A stretch of DNA of 64,000 nucleotides from Sporosarcina pasteurii (GCF_041295575.1 NZ_CP160452.1:2418001-2482000), one strand, 5' to 3'. Numbered from the stretch's first letter, positions 45,677 to 54,036 are shown. Notes: generated by a model not told the origin, from the sequence alone. Numbers and translations: made by a program.

Positions 45677-45769
45677 TTGGAATGGCAGGCTTTACACATT
45701 ATTTGTAAAGACAAACAGGAAGATTTCTGCAAGCACCCACTTGGAAAAGTGTGGTTTAAAACTTTCTAA
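45677..45769 (+). CDS. Possible micro-ORF, 30 aa, with ICK and FCKHP cysteine motifs
   Basis: TTG 45677 to TAA 45769. The product is rich in charged and aromatic residues (ICKDKQEDFCKHPLGKVWFKTF), more protein-like than a chance frame. The nearest ribosome site, AAGGGAG, is about 13 bases from the TTG, which is long. The rest of the 45516-45877 gap holds only a terminator-like hairpin. Evidence is thin. Confidence 0.3.
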   Translation: MEWQALHIICKDKQEDFCKHPLGKVWFKTF

Positions 45770-45808
45770 ATAAATACGGCAGAGGCGGCTTTGTACATAA
45801 GTCTATCC

Positions 45809-45839
45809 AAGTCAGTTTCCTAGTGAAACTGGCTTTTTT
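45809..45839 (+). terminator. Terminator-like hairpin upstream of ypsA
   Basis: Stem AGTCAGTTTC with GAAACTGGCT and six T. It implies an upstream plus-strand transcript, possibly the 45677 micro-ORF. Confidence 0.65.
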
Positions 45840-45877
45840 ATTGATTAACGATTAATATTTTCCAGGAGGTAATATAT

Positions 45878-46435
45878 ATGAAGAGGATTTTTGTGACAGG
45901 TTACAAACAACATGAATTAGGCATATTTGACGACAAACACCCTGGTATCCCCATTATTAAAAAAGCATTAAAAAGTCAATTTATCTCTTTAATTCCTGAA
46001 GGATTAGAATGGATTATTGTCAGTGGACAGCTCGGCGTAGAACTGTGGGCGACTGAAGTTATTCTGGAACTTCAAGAAGAATATCCTCAGTTGAAGTATG
46101 CTGTCATCACTCCTTTTATTGATCAAGAGCAAAATTGGAATGACGCCAATAAAGAAAAGTATCAATCCATGTTGGTTCATGCAGATTATCAGGTGAGCTT
46201 AACCTCCACACCTTATGAAGCCCCTTGGCAATTTACTGAGAAAGATAAGTTTATTATTCGCAATTCGGATGGGATGGTGCTCGTCTATGACGCTGAAAAT
46301 GATGGGTCTCCGAAATTTGTAAAAAGATTAGTCGAACGCTATATGGAAACTACAGACTATCTATTAATGACCATCACTGCTGACGATTTAAATTTTATTG
46401 CTGAAGAAGAGCAGCTGAAAGAATGGTATGAATAG
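45878..46435 (+). CDS. ypsA: YpsA-family SLOG-domain protein (DUF1273)
   Basis: A 185-residue Rossmann-like SLOG protein. The conserved start is FVTGYKQHELGIF, and the nucleotide/ligand-binding segments are IIVSGQLGVELWATEV, DYQVSLTS and NSDGMVLVYDAENDGSPKF. In B. subtilis and Staphylococcus YpsA affects cell division; biochemical activity is not settled. AGGAGGTAAT precedes the ATG. In Bacillus it usually sits by gpsB; here a glycerophosphodiesterase gene follows instead. Confidence 0.9.
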   Translation: MKRIFVTGYKQHELGIFDDKHPGIPIIKKALKSQFISLIPEGLEWIIVSGQLGVELWATEVILELQEEYPQLKYAVITPFIDQEQNWNDANKEKYQSMLVHADYQVSLTSTPYEAPWQFTEKDKFIIRNSDGMVLVYDAENDGSPKFVKRLVERYMETTDYLLMTITADDLNFIAEEEQLKEWYE

Positions 46436-46500
46436 GAACATTACACACATCTACTAACATACACTATAGGATGTTGCAAAGTTGAGTTAGGAGTGGAAAA

Positions 46501-47220
46501 ATGCAAATTTATGCCCATCGTGGTTCCTCGGGCCTCTACCCGGAAAACACATTAGCGGCCTTTCTGGATGCAGCCCAATTACAGATCACCGGAATAGAAT
46601 TAGATGTTCACCTTACAAAAGATCATGAACTTGTCGTGATTCATGATGAAATGATTAATCGAACATCGAATGGTCAAGGTTTTGTGAAAGATTTAACAGT
46701 AGACGAGCTAAAAACGTATGACTTTGGAATTCGTTTTTCAAAAGCCTTTCAAGGTGAGAAAATTCCTTTATTGGCAGAAGTGCTCGAGATTTTTTCAGAG
46801 ACAAATCATCTGATCAATATCGAACTTAAAACGGATGTTGTACGCTACGAAGGCATTGAGGAGAAAGTGCTACAACTCGTTCACGAAATGGGAATCGCAC
46901 ACCGCGTCATCATTTCTTCATTTAACCATCAATCCATCCAAATCATAAAAGATTTGGACCCACACATTCAAACTGCTGCACTGGCCATGAAAGGGTTCGC
47001 CGATCCTTTTCATTATTTACACGAACTCCAAGCCGATGCACTTCATATTTCTCACCGGGCAATTCGGAACCCATCCATTCAACGACTAATCGCCCAAGGG
47101 GTTCCCGTGCGTGCCTTTACTGTGAACAAACCGAGGACAATGCTAGCGCTAAAAAAAATGGGTGTGCAGGCAATTTTTACTGACTATCCAGAAAAAATGA
47201 TGGCTTACTTAGATTACTAA
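46501..47220 (+). CDS. Glycerophosphodiester phosphodiesterase (GlpQ/UgpQ family)
   Basis: A 239-residue cytosolic TIM-barrel enzyme (no signal peptide) that splits glycerophosphodiesters into glycerol-3-phosphate and an alcohol. The catalytic start YAHRGSSGLYPENTLAAF with His/Arg, the metal-binding ELDVHLTKDHELVVIHD with second catalytic His, and IELKTD are all present. TTAGGAGTGG precedes the ATG. A terminator follows. It resembles the UgpQ/YqiK-type cytosolic forms. Confidence 0.92.
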   Translation: MQIYAHRGSSGLYPENTLAAFLDAAQLQITGIELDVHLTKDHELVVIHDEMINRTSNGQGFVKDLTVDELKTYDFGIRFSKAFQGEKIPLLAEVLEIFSETNHLINIELKTDVVRYEGIEEKVLQLVHEMGIAHRVIISSFNHQSIQIIKDLDPHIQTAALAMKGFADPFHYLHELQADALHISHRAIRNPSIQRLIAQGVPVRAFTVNKPRTMLALKKMGVQAIFTDYPEKMMAYLDY

Positions 47221-47223
47221 ATG

Positions 47224-47264
47224 CAAAAAAGTAAAGATGGACAAATCCTTCTTTACTTTTTTGT
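47224..47264 (+). terminator. Terminator of the glycerophosphodiesterase gene
   Basis: Stem AAAAAAGTAAAG with CTTTACTTTTTT and a T-run. Confidence 0.8.
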
Positions 47265-47271
47265 TTTGCTG

Positions 47272-47319
47272 TTAATAGAGGAGAAGTTATTCGTTAACGA
47301 ATAACTTCTCCTCTATTAA
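47272..47319. repeat. Perfect 48-bp palindrome
   Basis: The two 24-base halves are exact complements (centre GTTAAC), able to form a 22-bp hairpin with a TTAA loop. It lies between a forward terminator and the 3' end of the converging GNAT gene (stop at 47347). The flanks have no T-run, so ordinary termination is uncertain; protecting or ending the minus-strand transcript is possible. Confidence 0.75.
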
Positions 47320-47346
47320 TTAAACTTTAGATGAATCCAACCAAAG

Positions 47347-48033
47347 TCACTCGTACTTCTCATAAGCTATTGTCCATTCCTCATCTACCTTTTGCATACT
47401 TGTCCCTATCCAACCTTCTGCTAAAAGGGCTTGCTGTTTTTTCGTATCAGCCATATCAATCAAGATTCGATCCGTAGCATGTCTTTCTTCTTGTTGTAAG
47501 TCTTTCATGAACACATACCTCAACATATCGTCATACTTTTCCTTTAGCGCAACAATTTGTAAATCGTGTGCAAACTTGTCTAACAGGCTCGCAATATTAA
47601 ATGGCGCCACTGTTGCACAAATGTACCGATGCTTTTCTTGATCAATTTTATTAAAAATAATTTTTCCTAATAATTTTTGTAAGCCGTTCCCACGAAAACT
47701 CGGCTTCACATTCGACACCTCAGAATAAATCACTGACCGCCACTCTTCTTTTTCAAGTCCCGCATCTTCGCCTAAATGGTCTTCTTCATTTTCATCAGGA
47801 ATTAAAAGCGCTCTAAATGCGACTAAATCTTCTTCGTGAAAAGCCCCTATCATCAATCCATTTCCCGTTACTATATGTGAAAACTCTTCTTTAGATAGTG
47901 GTTGTAAAAAAGAGTCTATCGTTAATGATTGAATGACTTCAATTTGAAGTGCTTGAAGTGCCTCGATATGTTCCACTGTACATTCTTTAATTGTTATTTC
48001 TTTTTCATTTCTCAAAACATGTTTTTCATTCAT
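47347..48033 (-). CDS. GNAT-family N-acetyltransferase
   Basis: A 228-residue acyltransferase-like protein. The acyl-CoA-binding motif A is in VSNVKPSFRGNGLQKLLGKIIF (about residues 107-128), preceded by the strand SVIYSEV. An acidic insert (PDENEEDHLGEDAGLEKEE) is unusual. Its ATG overlaps the stop of the enolase-superfamily gene by four bases (ATGA), which implies coordinated synthesis. The substrate may be an amino acid or dipeptide handled by that partner; this is inference. Confidence 0.75.
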   Translation of the reverse strand: MNEKHVLRNEKEITIKECTVEHIEALQALQIEVIQSLTIDSFLQPLSKEEFSHIVTGNGLMIGAFHEEDLVAFRALLIPDENEEDHLGEDAGLEKEEWRSVIYSEVSNVKPSFRGNGLQKLLGKIIFNKIDQEKHRYICATVAPFNIASLLDKFAHDLQIVALKEKYDDMLRYVFMKDLQQEERHATDRILIDMADTKKQQALLAEGWIGTSMQKVDEEWTIAYEKYE

Positions 48034-49142
48034 GATGAAACCTTCCCTGTAAAGCTTGTTAGTTTTTGTAATTGTTGTTCATCTACATCAATGCCGAGCC
48101 CTGGTTTTTCATTCAAACGGATAAAAGGAACGTCATAATGCAAGTTGCCGATATCTTCTTTAAACTTTAACGGTCCTGTTAGTTCAACACTCGTCATCAC
48201 TTTTTTGGAAAAAGCGACGTGAAATCCTGCTGCCGATCCAACAGAAGACTCAACCATTGACCCAACTTGACATTCCATGCCTGCCATTTCAGCCATATGT
48301 GCAAGTTTCATCGCAGGGTAAATCCCTCCGCACTTCATCAATTTAATATTTACCTTATCCGCAGCTCGTTTCGCAATAATTTCCCTCATCTCACGGACAC
48401 CACGCAAACCTTCATCAATCATGACTGGCGTATGTGTTTTCGCCTTCACTTCAACCATGCCATCAATATCATCCGCAAGTACAGGTTGTTCAATCCAATC
48501 GAGTGCACAATGTTCTAACTTTCGAAGACCGAGTAACGTGTTACCGCTATTTGTCCATCCTTGATTGACATCGACGCGAATGGCGATTTCATCACCTACA
48601 CGTTCTCTCACCGCTTCAATCCTTCTCACGTCGTCCATCACTTGTTCGCCGACTTTCATTTTCAACGAACAATAACCCGACGCGACTCTTTCTTCCGCTT
48701 CGTTAGCCATTTCTTCAGGAGACGCTATACTTAACACATGTGTAATTGGAAATTCTGCGTGATATCTCCCGCCCAACAAATCATAAACAGGCACACCTAA
48801 ATATTTTCCAACAACGTCATAACAAGCAATATCCAGCGCCGCTTTAGCAGTCGGTACCCCATAAATTGCCGCATCCATAATGTCGTGAATACGTTCCATA
48901 TTCTTCGGATCTTCACCAATTAATTTTGGTGCTAACGTATTTTTAATCACTTCAAATGTAGATGTCAAACTTTCTCCCGTCACATGCTCGTCCGCAACAC
49001 CTTCCCCGTACCCAACATGCCCTGTATCTGTTGTGATTTTTACAATAATAGAAGGCATATCGTCATAACGTGCATAACTAATCACAAAAGGTTCATATAG
49101 CGGCAGACGAATCGCAAAAATTTCTATCTCTGTAATCTTCAT
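48030..49142 (-). CDS. Enolase-superfamily (mandelate racemase/MLE) dipeptide epimerase-like protein
   Basis: A 370-residue capping-domain plus TIM-barrel enzyme. Catalytic features of the MLE/epimerase subgroup are present: KMKVG (KxK), DVNQGW and WIEQPV (metal ligands), MIDEG, and the second lysine in NIKLMKCGG. The C-terminal MECQVGSMVESSVG resembles L-Ala-D/L-Glu epimerase YkfB. ATG 49142 has GAGAGGA ten bases upstream. It is co-translated with a GNAT gene. Likely epimerises a dipeptide or N-acyl amino acid; the exact substrate is open. Confidence 0.82.
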   Translation of the reverse strand: MKITEIEIFAIRLPLYEPFVISYARYDDMPSIIVKITTDTGHVGYGEGVADEHVTGESLTSTFEVIKNTLAPKLIGEDPKNMERIHDIMDAAIYGVPTAKAALDIACYDVVGKYLGVPVYDLLGGRYHAEFPITHVLSIASPEEMANEAEERVASGYCSLKMKVGEQVMDDVRRIEAVRERVGDEIAIRVDVNQGWTNSGNTLLGLRKLEHCALDWIEQPVLADDIDGMVEVKAKTHTPVMIDEGLRGVREMREIIAKRAADKVNIKLMKCGGIYPAMKLAHMAEMAGMECQVGSMVESSVGSAAGFHVAFSKKVMTSVELTGPLKFKEDIGNLHYDVPFIRLNEKPGLGIDVDEQQLQKLTSFTGKVSS

Positions 49143-49258
49143 CTTTATCAAATCCTCTCGTACTTCTTATCTTTGAATACTTTATTTTTACAAGTTTCTA
49201 TTTAATCCTACCGTTTATTTCATTTCAATTCAAAAAGTTTTTCTTATACCGCGCTAAT

Positions 49259-49275
49259 ATTACAAAAATATTACA
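49259..49275 (-). promoter_or_regulatory. WalR (YycF) binding site
   Basis: On the minus strand the sequence reads TGTAAT-ATTTT-TGTAAT, an exact match to the WalR consensus TGTWAH-N5-TGTWAH. It lies between the divergent enolase-superfamily gene and the yocH-like gene. yocH is a WalKR target in B. subtilis. Confidence 0.65.
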
Positions 49276-49401
49276 TTTCGTGTCCTTGTATATATTTTAG
49301 TAGCCATGGTTACTACTACTCTAAAGGCGAAATGCTCATATGAACAAAAGAAGCCTTTTGGAATATGAAAATGTTGAATTTAAAGAGGAGGAAATTTTTT
49401 T

Positions 49402-50250
49402 ATGCAAAGACATATCGTAGGTCTAATGCTTGCAATCGCATTAGTCATAGGATTGACTGGAGGACAAGCTACAGTAGAAGCATCTTCCACGTACAATGTT
49501 CAAACTGGAGACACAGTATGGGACATCGCACAAAACGATGATATTAGCGTAGATGACTTGTTTACTTGGAATGAATTAGAATCACAGTCACCGCATACCT
49601 TAACTGAACAAGAAAAAAAGATTGAAAGTAAAAACGGCACTTATATCGTCCAAAAAGGGGATACACTTTCTAAAATTGCAAAAATGCATCAAATCTCCTT
49701 ATCGAACTTGATGAATTGGAATGGATTAACAGGTCACTTAATCTATCCTGGACAAGAACTATCCGTAGATGGCAAGAATCCAAAAGCACCACCCAAAAAT
49801 GTCGCAAAGGCGGTAACCCCATCTACCCCTGCCACGGAAAATAAAACAACAAAAGAGCCAACAAAACAACCTGCTCAGAATAATAAGGCAGCGAATCAAA
49901 CAACAAATAAAACTGCGAACAATTCAACCAAAAGCAACCAAGCTCCAGTATCGGCATCCGGGAAAGAAATGACGGTCACTGCTACCGCCTATACCGCATA
50001 TTGCCAAGGTTGTTCGGGAACAACCTATACAGGAATTGATTTACGGGCAAATCCGCATCTTAAAGTTATCGCGGTCGATCCGTCCATCATCCCTCTCGGC
50101 TCCCGTGTATGGGTTGAAGGTTACGGTGAAGCAATCGCTGGTGATATCGGCGGTGCCATTAAAGGGAATATCATTGATGTCTTCATTGAAAATCAACAAG
50201 ATGCATTAAACTGGGGACGTCGAACAGTACAAATTAAAGTTTTAGACTAA
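49402..50250 (+). CDS. yocH: Secreted LysM-3D-domain cell-wall protein (YocH-like)
   Basis: A 282-residue exported protein with a signal peptide (about residues 1-28). Two LysM domains (YNVQTGDTVWDIAQNDDIS, the first with an unusual longer tail, and YIVQKGDTLSKIAKMHQIS) are followed by a Lys/Thr/Asn-rich linker (about 135-185). The C-terminal 3D domain has VTATAYTA, GIDLRANPHLKVIAVDPSIIPLGSRVWVEGYGEAIAGDIGG and IDVFI with the three Asp residues. Such proteins bind or cleave peptidoglycan and are under WalKR control; a WalR box lies upstream. AGAGGAGG precedes the ATG. Confidence 0.9.
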   Translation: MQRHIVGLMLAIALVIGLTGGQATVEASSTYNVQTGDTVWDIAQNDDISVDDLFTWNELESQSPHTLTEQEKKIESKNGTYIVQKGDTLSKIAKMHQISLSNLMNWNGLTGHLIYPGQELSVDGKNPKAPPKNVAKAVTPSTPATENKTTKEPTKQPAQNNKAANQTTNKTANNSTKSNQAPVSASGKEMTVTATAYTAYCQGCSGTTYTGIDLRANPHLKVIAVDPSIIPLGSRVWVEGYGEAIAGDIGGAIKGNIIDVFIENQQDALNWGRRTVQIKVLD

Positions 50251-50260
50251 GGTATATACG

Positions 50261-50293
50261 AAAGACAAAGTCAGTACTGACTTTGTCTTTTTT
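50261..50293 (+). terminator. Terminator of the yocH-like gene
   Basis: Palindromic stem AAAGACAAAGTCAG with its complement, followed by TTTTTTC. Confidence 0.8.
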
Positions 50294-50364
50294 CATGAAA
50301 TAATTTAAAAAGAATTCAGTACGAGTAAAATATTTGTGGGGGATAAATAAAAATTCCATAACAC

Positions 50365-50491
50365 AATTAATCTCCGTTCCAATCGGACGCTTTCCGCGGG
50401 CACGGCTTCAATCTCCTCGTCGCTGCGCTCCTGCGGGGCTTTCAGCTCGCGCTGTTCCCGCTGGAGTCGCCGATCTCCACTCCGATTAATT
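50365..50491 (-). repeat. Interspersed GC-rich repeat, copy 3 (divergent subtype)
   Basis: 127 bases bounded by AATTAATC and GATTAATT. On the minus strand it reads GGAGTGGAGATCGGCGACTCC...CCCCGCAGGAGCGCAGCGACGAGGAG...CGCGGAAAGCGTCCGATTGGAACGGAGATTAAT. This has the same architecture as the other copies but a different middle and ATTAAT ends. It lies in the 805-base gene-free stretch 50251-51055. Confidence 0.75.
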
Positions 50492-50731
50492 GATATGCAC
50501 ATGGAATAATTTAGATTAAAATGCATCAAAAAAAGGGCCCTCTTCTTGTATAGTGAAGTTTGCACTCAAACACTACAGGAATGAACCCACATAATTTAGA
50601 GTTACACTAAATTAACAACATTGAAAGAGATAGAAACGGATTTTTTTCAAACACCTCAACAAACTAAAGTTATTTATAAACAAGTTTTATTAAGTTATAT
50701 GCACTTATAGAAATATATATAAAGAATCTCT

Positions 50732-50864
50732 GTTGATTGGAGTGCAGAGCGGCGACTCCGGTGGGATTAGCGGGACAGGTGAGACCCCGCAGGAACGCGG
50801 TTTTCGTGACGAGGAGGCTCACCGCCCGCCCCACGGAACGCGTCCGCTCGGAACGGAAATCAAC
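50732..50864 (+). repeat. Interspersed GC-rich repeat, copy 4
   Basis: 133 bases with GTTGATT and AATCAAC ends and the common core GGGATTAGCGGGACAGGTGAGACCCCGCAGG and GAGGAGGCTCACCGCCCGCCCC. It is opposite in orientation to copy 3 and 240 bases away. The AT-rich bases between them (50492-50731) and after them up to 51055 show nothing that I can name apart from the ribosome site of the protease gene. Confidence 0.85.
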
Positions 50865-51055
50865 ATGGTTTATTTGGCATTTTTAAAAACGGGGTACTAA
50901 ACTATTTAAGAAGAAAAAACTTATGCTTAGAAAAGTACCTACAAAAACTTGACTCAATCAGAATTCATAAAGATCATGCGCTTTTCAATTCCCTGTTAAA
51001 TGCTATCATGAATATACATAGTAGTTGCACCCCTCTCATGAAGGAAGTGTAAATA

Positions 51056-51862
51056 ATGAAAGATGATCACCATTCTTCTGATGAATTAACGGAAGAAGAG
51101 TTTATTGAACTTGTATTAGAGGAACAGCAAGAGGCATTAAGAAAAGCTAGACTTGAAAAAGATGCACCAAAACCAAAGCGGCCATTTCCAAGATGGACCT
51201 TTTGGATAATGGCACTTGTTCTTACATTTAGTACATTTTCTGCTATTTTTGAAGTATATTCTATCCCCGCGATTGAATTTCTAAAAACGTCTGCAAAATT
51301 ATCGCAAGATGAGGAAATCGCTGACTTCAAAAAATCAGTGGTCGTTGTCACAACTGATGATGGGAAAGGAACCGGATTTTCGATTACAAGTGATGGTAAA
51401 ATCATTACAAATTATCATGTGATTGAAGGAAATAATCGAGTCATTGTTACGTTTCCTGACGATGGACGATTTACGGCTACAGTGGTTGATACCTTTCCCA
51501 CCATTGATCTTGCTGTACTTCAAGTCGATGGTAAAAATCTTCCGTTTTTAACCGTTGCTGATGAAATCGATTTTTCTACGGAAGCACCGATTCGTTTTAT
51601 CGGAAATCCGCTTAGTTTCCATGGAATCGCCAATGAAGGAACGTTGCTTGATTTTACACAGTTGTCTGACTGGGATAAAGAAGTGATGATGATTCAAGCA
51701 CCTGTCTATCGTGGGAATAGTGGAAGTCCGGTCTTTAACCAAAACGGTGACGTGATCGGTGTTATTTTTGCAACCATGACGGACCATACATACGGAAAAA
51801 TCGGTCTCGTTGTGCCAATCGAATACTTCCATCAAGCACATGAAAAACCAGGTGAAGAGTAA
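51056..51862 (+). CDS. Membrane-anchored HtrA-like trypsin-type serine protease without PDZ domain
   Basis: A 268-residue protein with a charged cytoplasmic N-terminus (residues 1-46), one TM anchor (about 47-70) and an external trypsin-like domain. The catalytic triad is present: His 121 in TNYHVI, Asp 151 in TIDLAVL and Ser 222 in GNSGSPVF. The chain ends right after the protease fold, so the usual HtrA PDZ domain is missing; this is a short form. GAAGGAAG precedes the ATG. Presumably surface protein quality control. Confidence 0.88.
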   Translation: MKDDHHSSDELTEEEFIELVLEEQQEALRKARLEKDAPKPKRPFPRWTFWIMALVLTFSTFSAIFEVYSIPAIEFLKTSAKLSQDEEIADFKKSVVVVTTDDGKGTGFSITSDGKIITNYHVIEGNNRVIVTFPDDGRFTATVVDTFPTIDLAVLQVDGKNLPFLTVADEIDFSTEAPIRFIGNPLSFHGIANEGTLLDFTQLSDWDKEVMMIQAPVYRGNSGSPVFNQNGDVIGVIFATMTDHTYGKIGLVVPIEYFHQAHEKPGEE

Positions 51863-51883
51863 GATTCTTCACCTGGTTTTTTA
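51843..51883. terminator. Bidirectional terminator between protease and RNase J genes
   Basis: A perfect 14-bp stem (51844-51857 with 51867-51880) with T-runs on both strands. It overlaps the protease stop codon and the last codon of the RNase J gene. Confidence 0.85.
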
Positions 51884-53542
51884 CACTTCTATTACGACAG
51901 GCAGGATCATTGGCCTTCTTTTCGTTTCAACATATAACAGCTGCTCGGTCGCTTTTTTCAGTGTCTGTCTAACAATCCCTTGCTGATTTCTGTTCACACC
52001 TTGCAATTCAGCCACTTTCTTAATCACTAACTCATTTACTTCTTGCATCAATTCTTCCGCATCACGCCTATACACAAATCCTCTAGAGATGATGTCTGGA
52101 TTAGAAACAAGCTCCCCGTTTTTTCGATTAATCGTCACGACAATTATCACAATGCCTTCCTCGGATAAAAGTTTTCGGTCACGTAGGACGACATTGCCGA
52201 CATCACCAATGCCTAATCCATCTACAAAAATATGCCCGGAATGAACCGACTTCGTTTGACGGGCTTCTCCACCTGTAATTTCGATGACATCACCGTTATT
52301 CATAATGAAGATATTATCTAATTCGATGCCGACAGATTCAGCAAGTGAGCGATGCTTATGAAGCATTCTAAATTCACCGTGAATCGGCATAAAATATTTC
52401 GGTTTCATCAGCGTTAACATAAGCTTTAACTCTTCCTGACACGCATGTCCCGAAACATGTAATCCCGTTCCTGAACCATAAATAACATTTGCGCCAAGAT
52501 GCAGTAAATTATCAATCACTTGTGTCACGTTTTTTTCATTGCCAGGAATTGGCGATGAGGCAAAAATCACAGTATCATCAGGATGAATCTCCACTTGACG
52601 AAAATTAGATGTCGATAGTCGAGATAACGCAGCCATTGCTTCCCCTTGACTTCCCGTACATAATATAGCGACTTCTTCCGGGTCAAATTGGTTGATATCT
52701 TGCTTTTCAATTATCATGCCTTCCGGAATATGCAAATAGCCAAGCTCCTCCGCTACGGACACGACATTCACCATACTTCGACCAAGTAAGACAAGTTTAC
52801 GATTTGTTTTATATGCAGCATCTACCACTTGTTGGACACGATGAACATTTGACGCGAAAGTAGAGATAAATATTTTTTTCCGTGCTTTTCTAAACTCTTC
52901 TTCAATCTTTTTACCAATTATCCGCTCAGATGGGTTGAAGCCCGGTCGTTCTGCGTTTGTACTTTCCGATAATAAAAGCAACACACCTTTTGAACCGATT
53001 TCCGCCATTTTATTAATATCCGCATAATCATCATTAATTGGCGTAAAATCAAACTTAAAATCGCCGGTATGTACAACGATTCCCTCAGGCGTATGAAAAA
53101 CAATTCCTAAACAGTCTGGAATACTATGATTTGTTTTAAAAAACGTGACATCCATCGTCCCGAAGTTCAAGCTTGAGTCCCCGTTAATAAGCTGCAAATC
53201 AGTATTTCGTAGAAGTCCATGTTCCTTTAATTTTATTTTAATTAATCCGAGCGTTAATCGCGTTGCATATACAGGAACATTAATTTGCTTTAAAAAATAA
53301 GGTATGCCGCCAATATGATCTTCATGTCCATGTGTAACGAGGAGACCACGAATTTTCTCTCGATTTTCTTTCAGATAAGCAATATCTTGGATAATTAAGT
53401 CTACCCCTAACGAACTTTCATCCGGAAACTTTGAACCACAGTCAACGATAACAATGTCATCCCCATATTGAATTACATACATATTTTTACCAATTTCATT
53501 TAGTCCACCTAACGCAAAAACGGATAATGTATTCGTATTCAA
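51881..53542 (-). CDS. Ribonuclease J family protein
   Basis: A 553-residue metallo-beta-lactamase/beta-CASP ribonuclease acting in mRNA decay and RNA maturation (5' exonuclease and endonuclease). The active motif THGHEDHIGG is intact, as in RNase J1. Stretches such as PVYATRLTLGLIKIKLKEHG, TNAERPGFNPSE and HVSGHACQEELKLML resemble RNase J2, whose motif is degraded. Other landmarks: GDFKFDFTP, FASNVHRVQQV, CTGSQGE, PIHGEFRM and the C-terminus ETKRRPMILPVVIEV. It is not in the usual rnjA or rnjB neighbourhood, so it may be an extra paralogue. TTG start with AAGGAGG. Confidence 0.92.
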   Translation of the reverse strand: MNTNTLSVFALGGLNEIGKNMYVIQYGDDIVIVDCGSKFPDESSLGVDLIIQDIAYLKENREKIRGLLVTHGHEDHIGGIPYFLKQINVPVYATRLTLGLIKIKLKEHGLLRNTDLQLINGDSSLNFGTMDVTFFKTNHSIPDCLGIVFHTPEGIVVHTGDFKFDFTPINDDYADINKMAEIGSKGVLLLLSESTNAERPGFNPSERIIGKKIEEEFRKARKKIFISTFASNVHRVQQVVDAAYKTNRKLVLLGRSMVNVVSVAEELGYLHIPEGMIIEKQDINQFDPEEVAILCTGSQGEAMAALSRLSTSNFRQVEIHPDDTVIFASSPIPGNEKNVTQVIDNLLHLGANVIYGSGTGLHVSGHACQEELKLMLTLMKPKYFMPIHGEFRMLHKHRSLAESVGIELDNIFIMNNGDVIEITGGEARQTKSVHSGHIFVDGLGIGDVGNVVLRDRKLLSEEGIVIIVVTINRKNGELVSNPDIISRGFVYRRDAEELMQEVNELVIKKVAELQGVNRNQQGIVRQTLKKATEQLLYVETKRRPMILPVVIEV

Positions 53543-53708
53543 AGATAATAACCTCCTTATATCTATTCAGATTTCATTTACACGAAACTTGATTAAAGTA
53601 TGTCCTAAACGGAATATATTATGAATTGGTTTGAAGCACTTAATTGCCCAAATTCAATTGGGTAACTCTTTGAATTATGGCAATCCTACTCAGAAAGGAG
53701 GACAGTCA

Positions 53709-53990
53709 ATGGCTAAAAATAATAAAATTCTTGTACCCGAGGCAAGGGACGAATTAGATAAACTAAAAGTGGAAGTGATGAAGCAACAAGGTTTTCAAGT
53801 ACCAAAAGATCATCCAGACAATGTTAAATTTGAAGTTGCAGATGAACTTGGGATTCCATTATCTAAGGGGAAAAACGGACAAATCACTGCGGAAAATGCT
53901 GGTAAAATTGGCGGTTCTATTGGCGGAAATATGGTGAAAGAAATGGTTAGAATGGCCCAACAGCAAATGGTAAATCGAGACAAGGAATAA
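53709..53990 (+). CDS. Alpha/beta-type small acid-soluble spore protein
   Basis: A 93-residue SASP that coats and protects spore DNA. Family signatures: KILVPEARDELDKLKVEVMKQQGF near the N-terminus, with the germination-protease-type acidic site, and NGQITAENAGKIGGSIGGNMVKEMVRMAQQQM at the C-terminus. It is longer than SspA/SspB because of an insert between the halves (PKDHPDNVKFEVADELGIPL). ATG 53709 has AAAGGAGG upstream; the frame extends back to 53631 without a ribosome site. Presumably forespore-expressed. Confidence 0.9.
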   Translation: MAKNNKILVPEARDELDKLKVEVMKQQGFQVPKDHPDNVKFEVADELGIPLSKGKNGQITAENAGKIGGSIGGNMVKEMVRMAQQQMVNRDKE

Positions 53991-54003
53991 CATAAAGCAA
54001 AGA

Positions 54004-54035
54004 GAGATAGCAATCACAGTTGCTATCTCCCTTTA
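54004..54035 (+). terminator. Terminator of the SASP gene (also near the opposing gene end)
   Basis: A 10-bp stem (54004-54013 with 54020-54029) followed by CTTTAATT. Confidence 0.7.
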
Positions 54036-54036
54036 A

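Noticed and set aside
50305-50565. An 86-codon frame over repeat copy 3
   Set aside because: Explained by the GC-rich repeat; no ribosome site.
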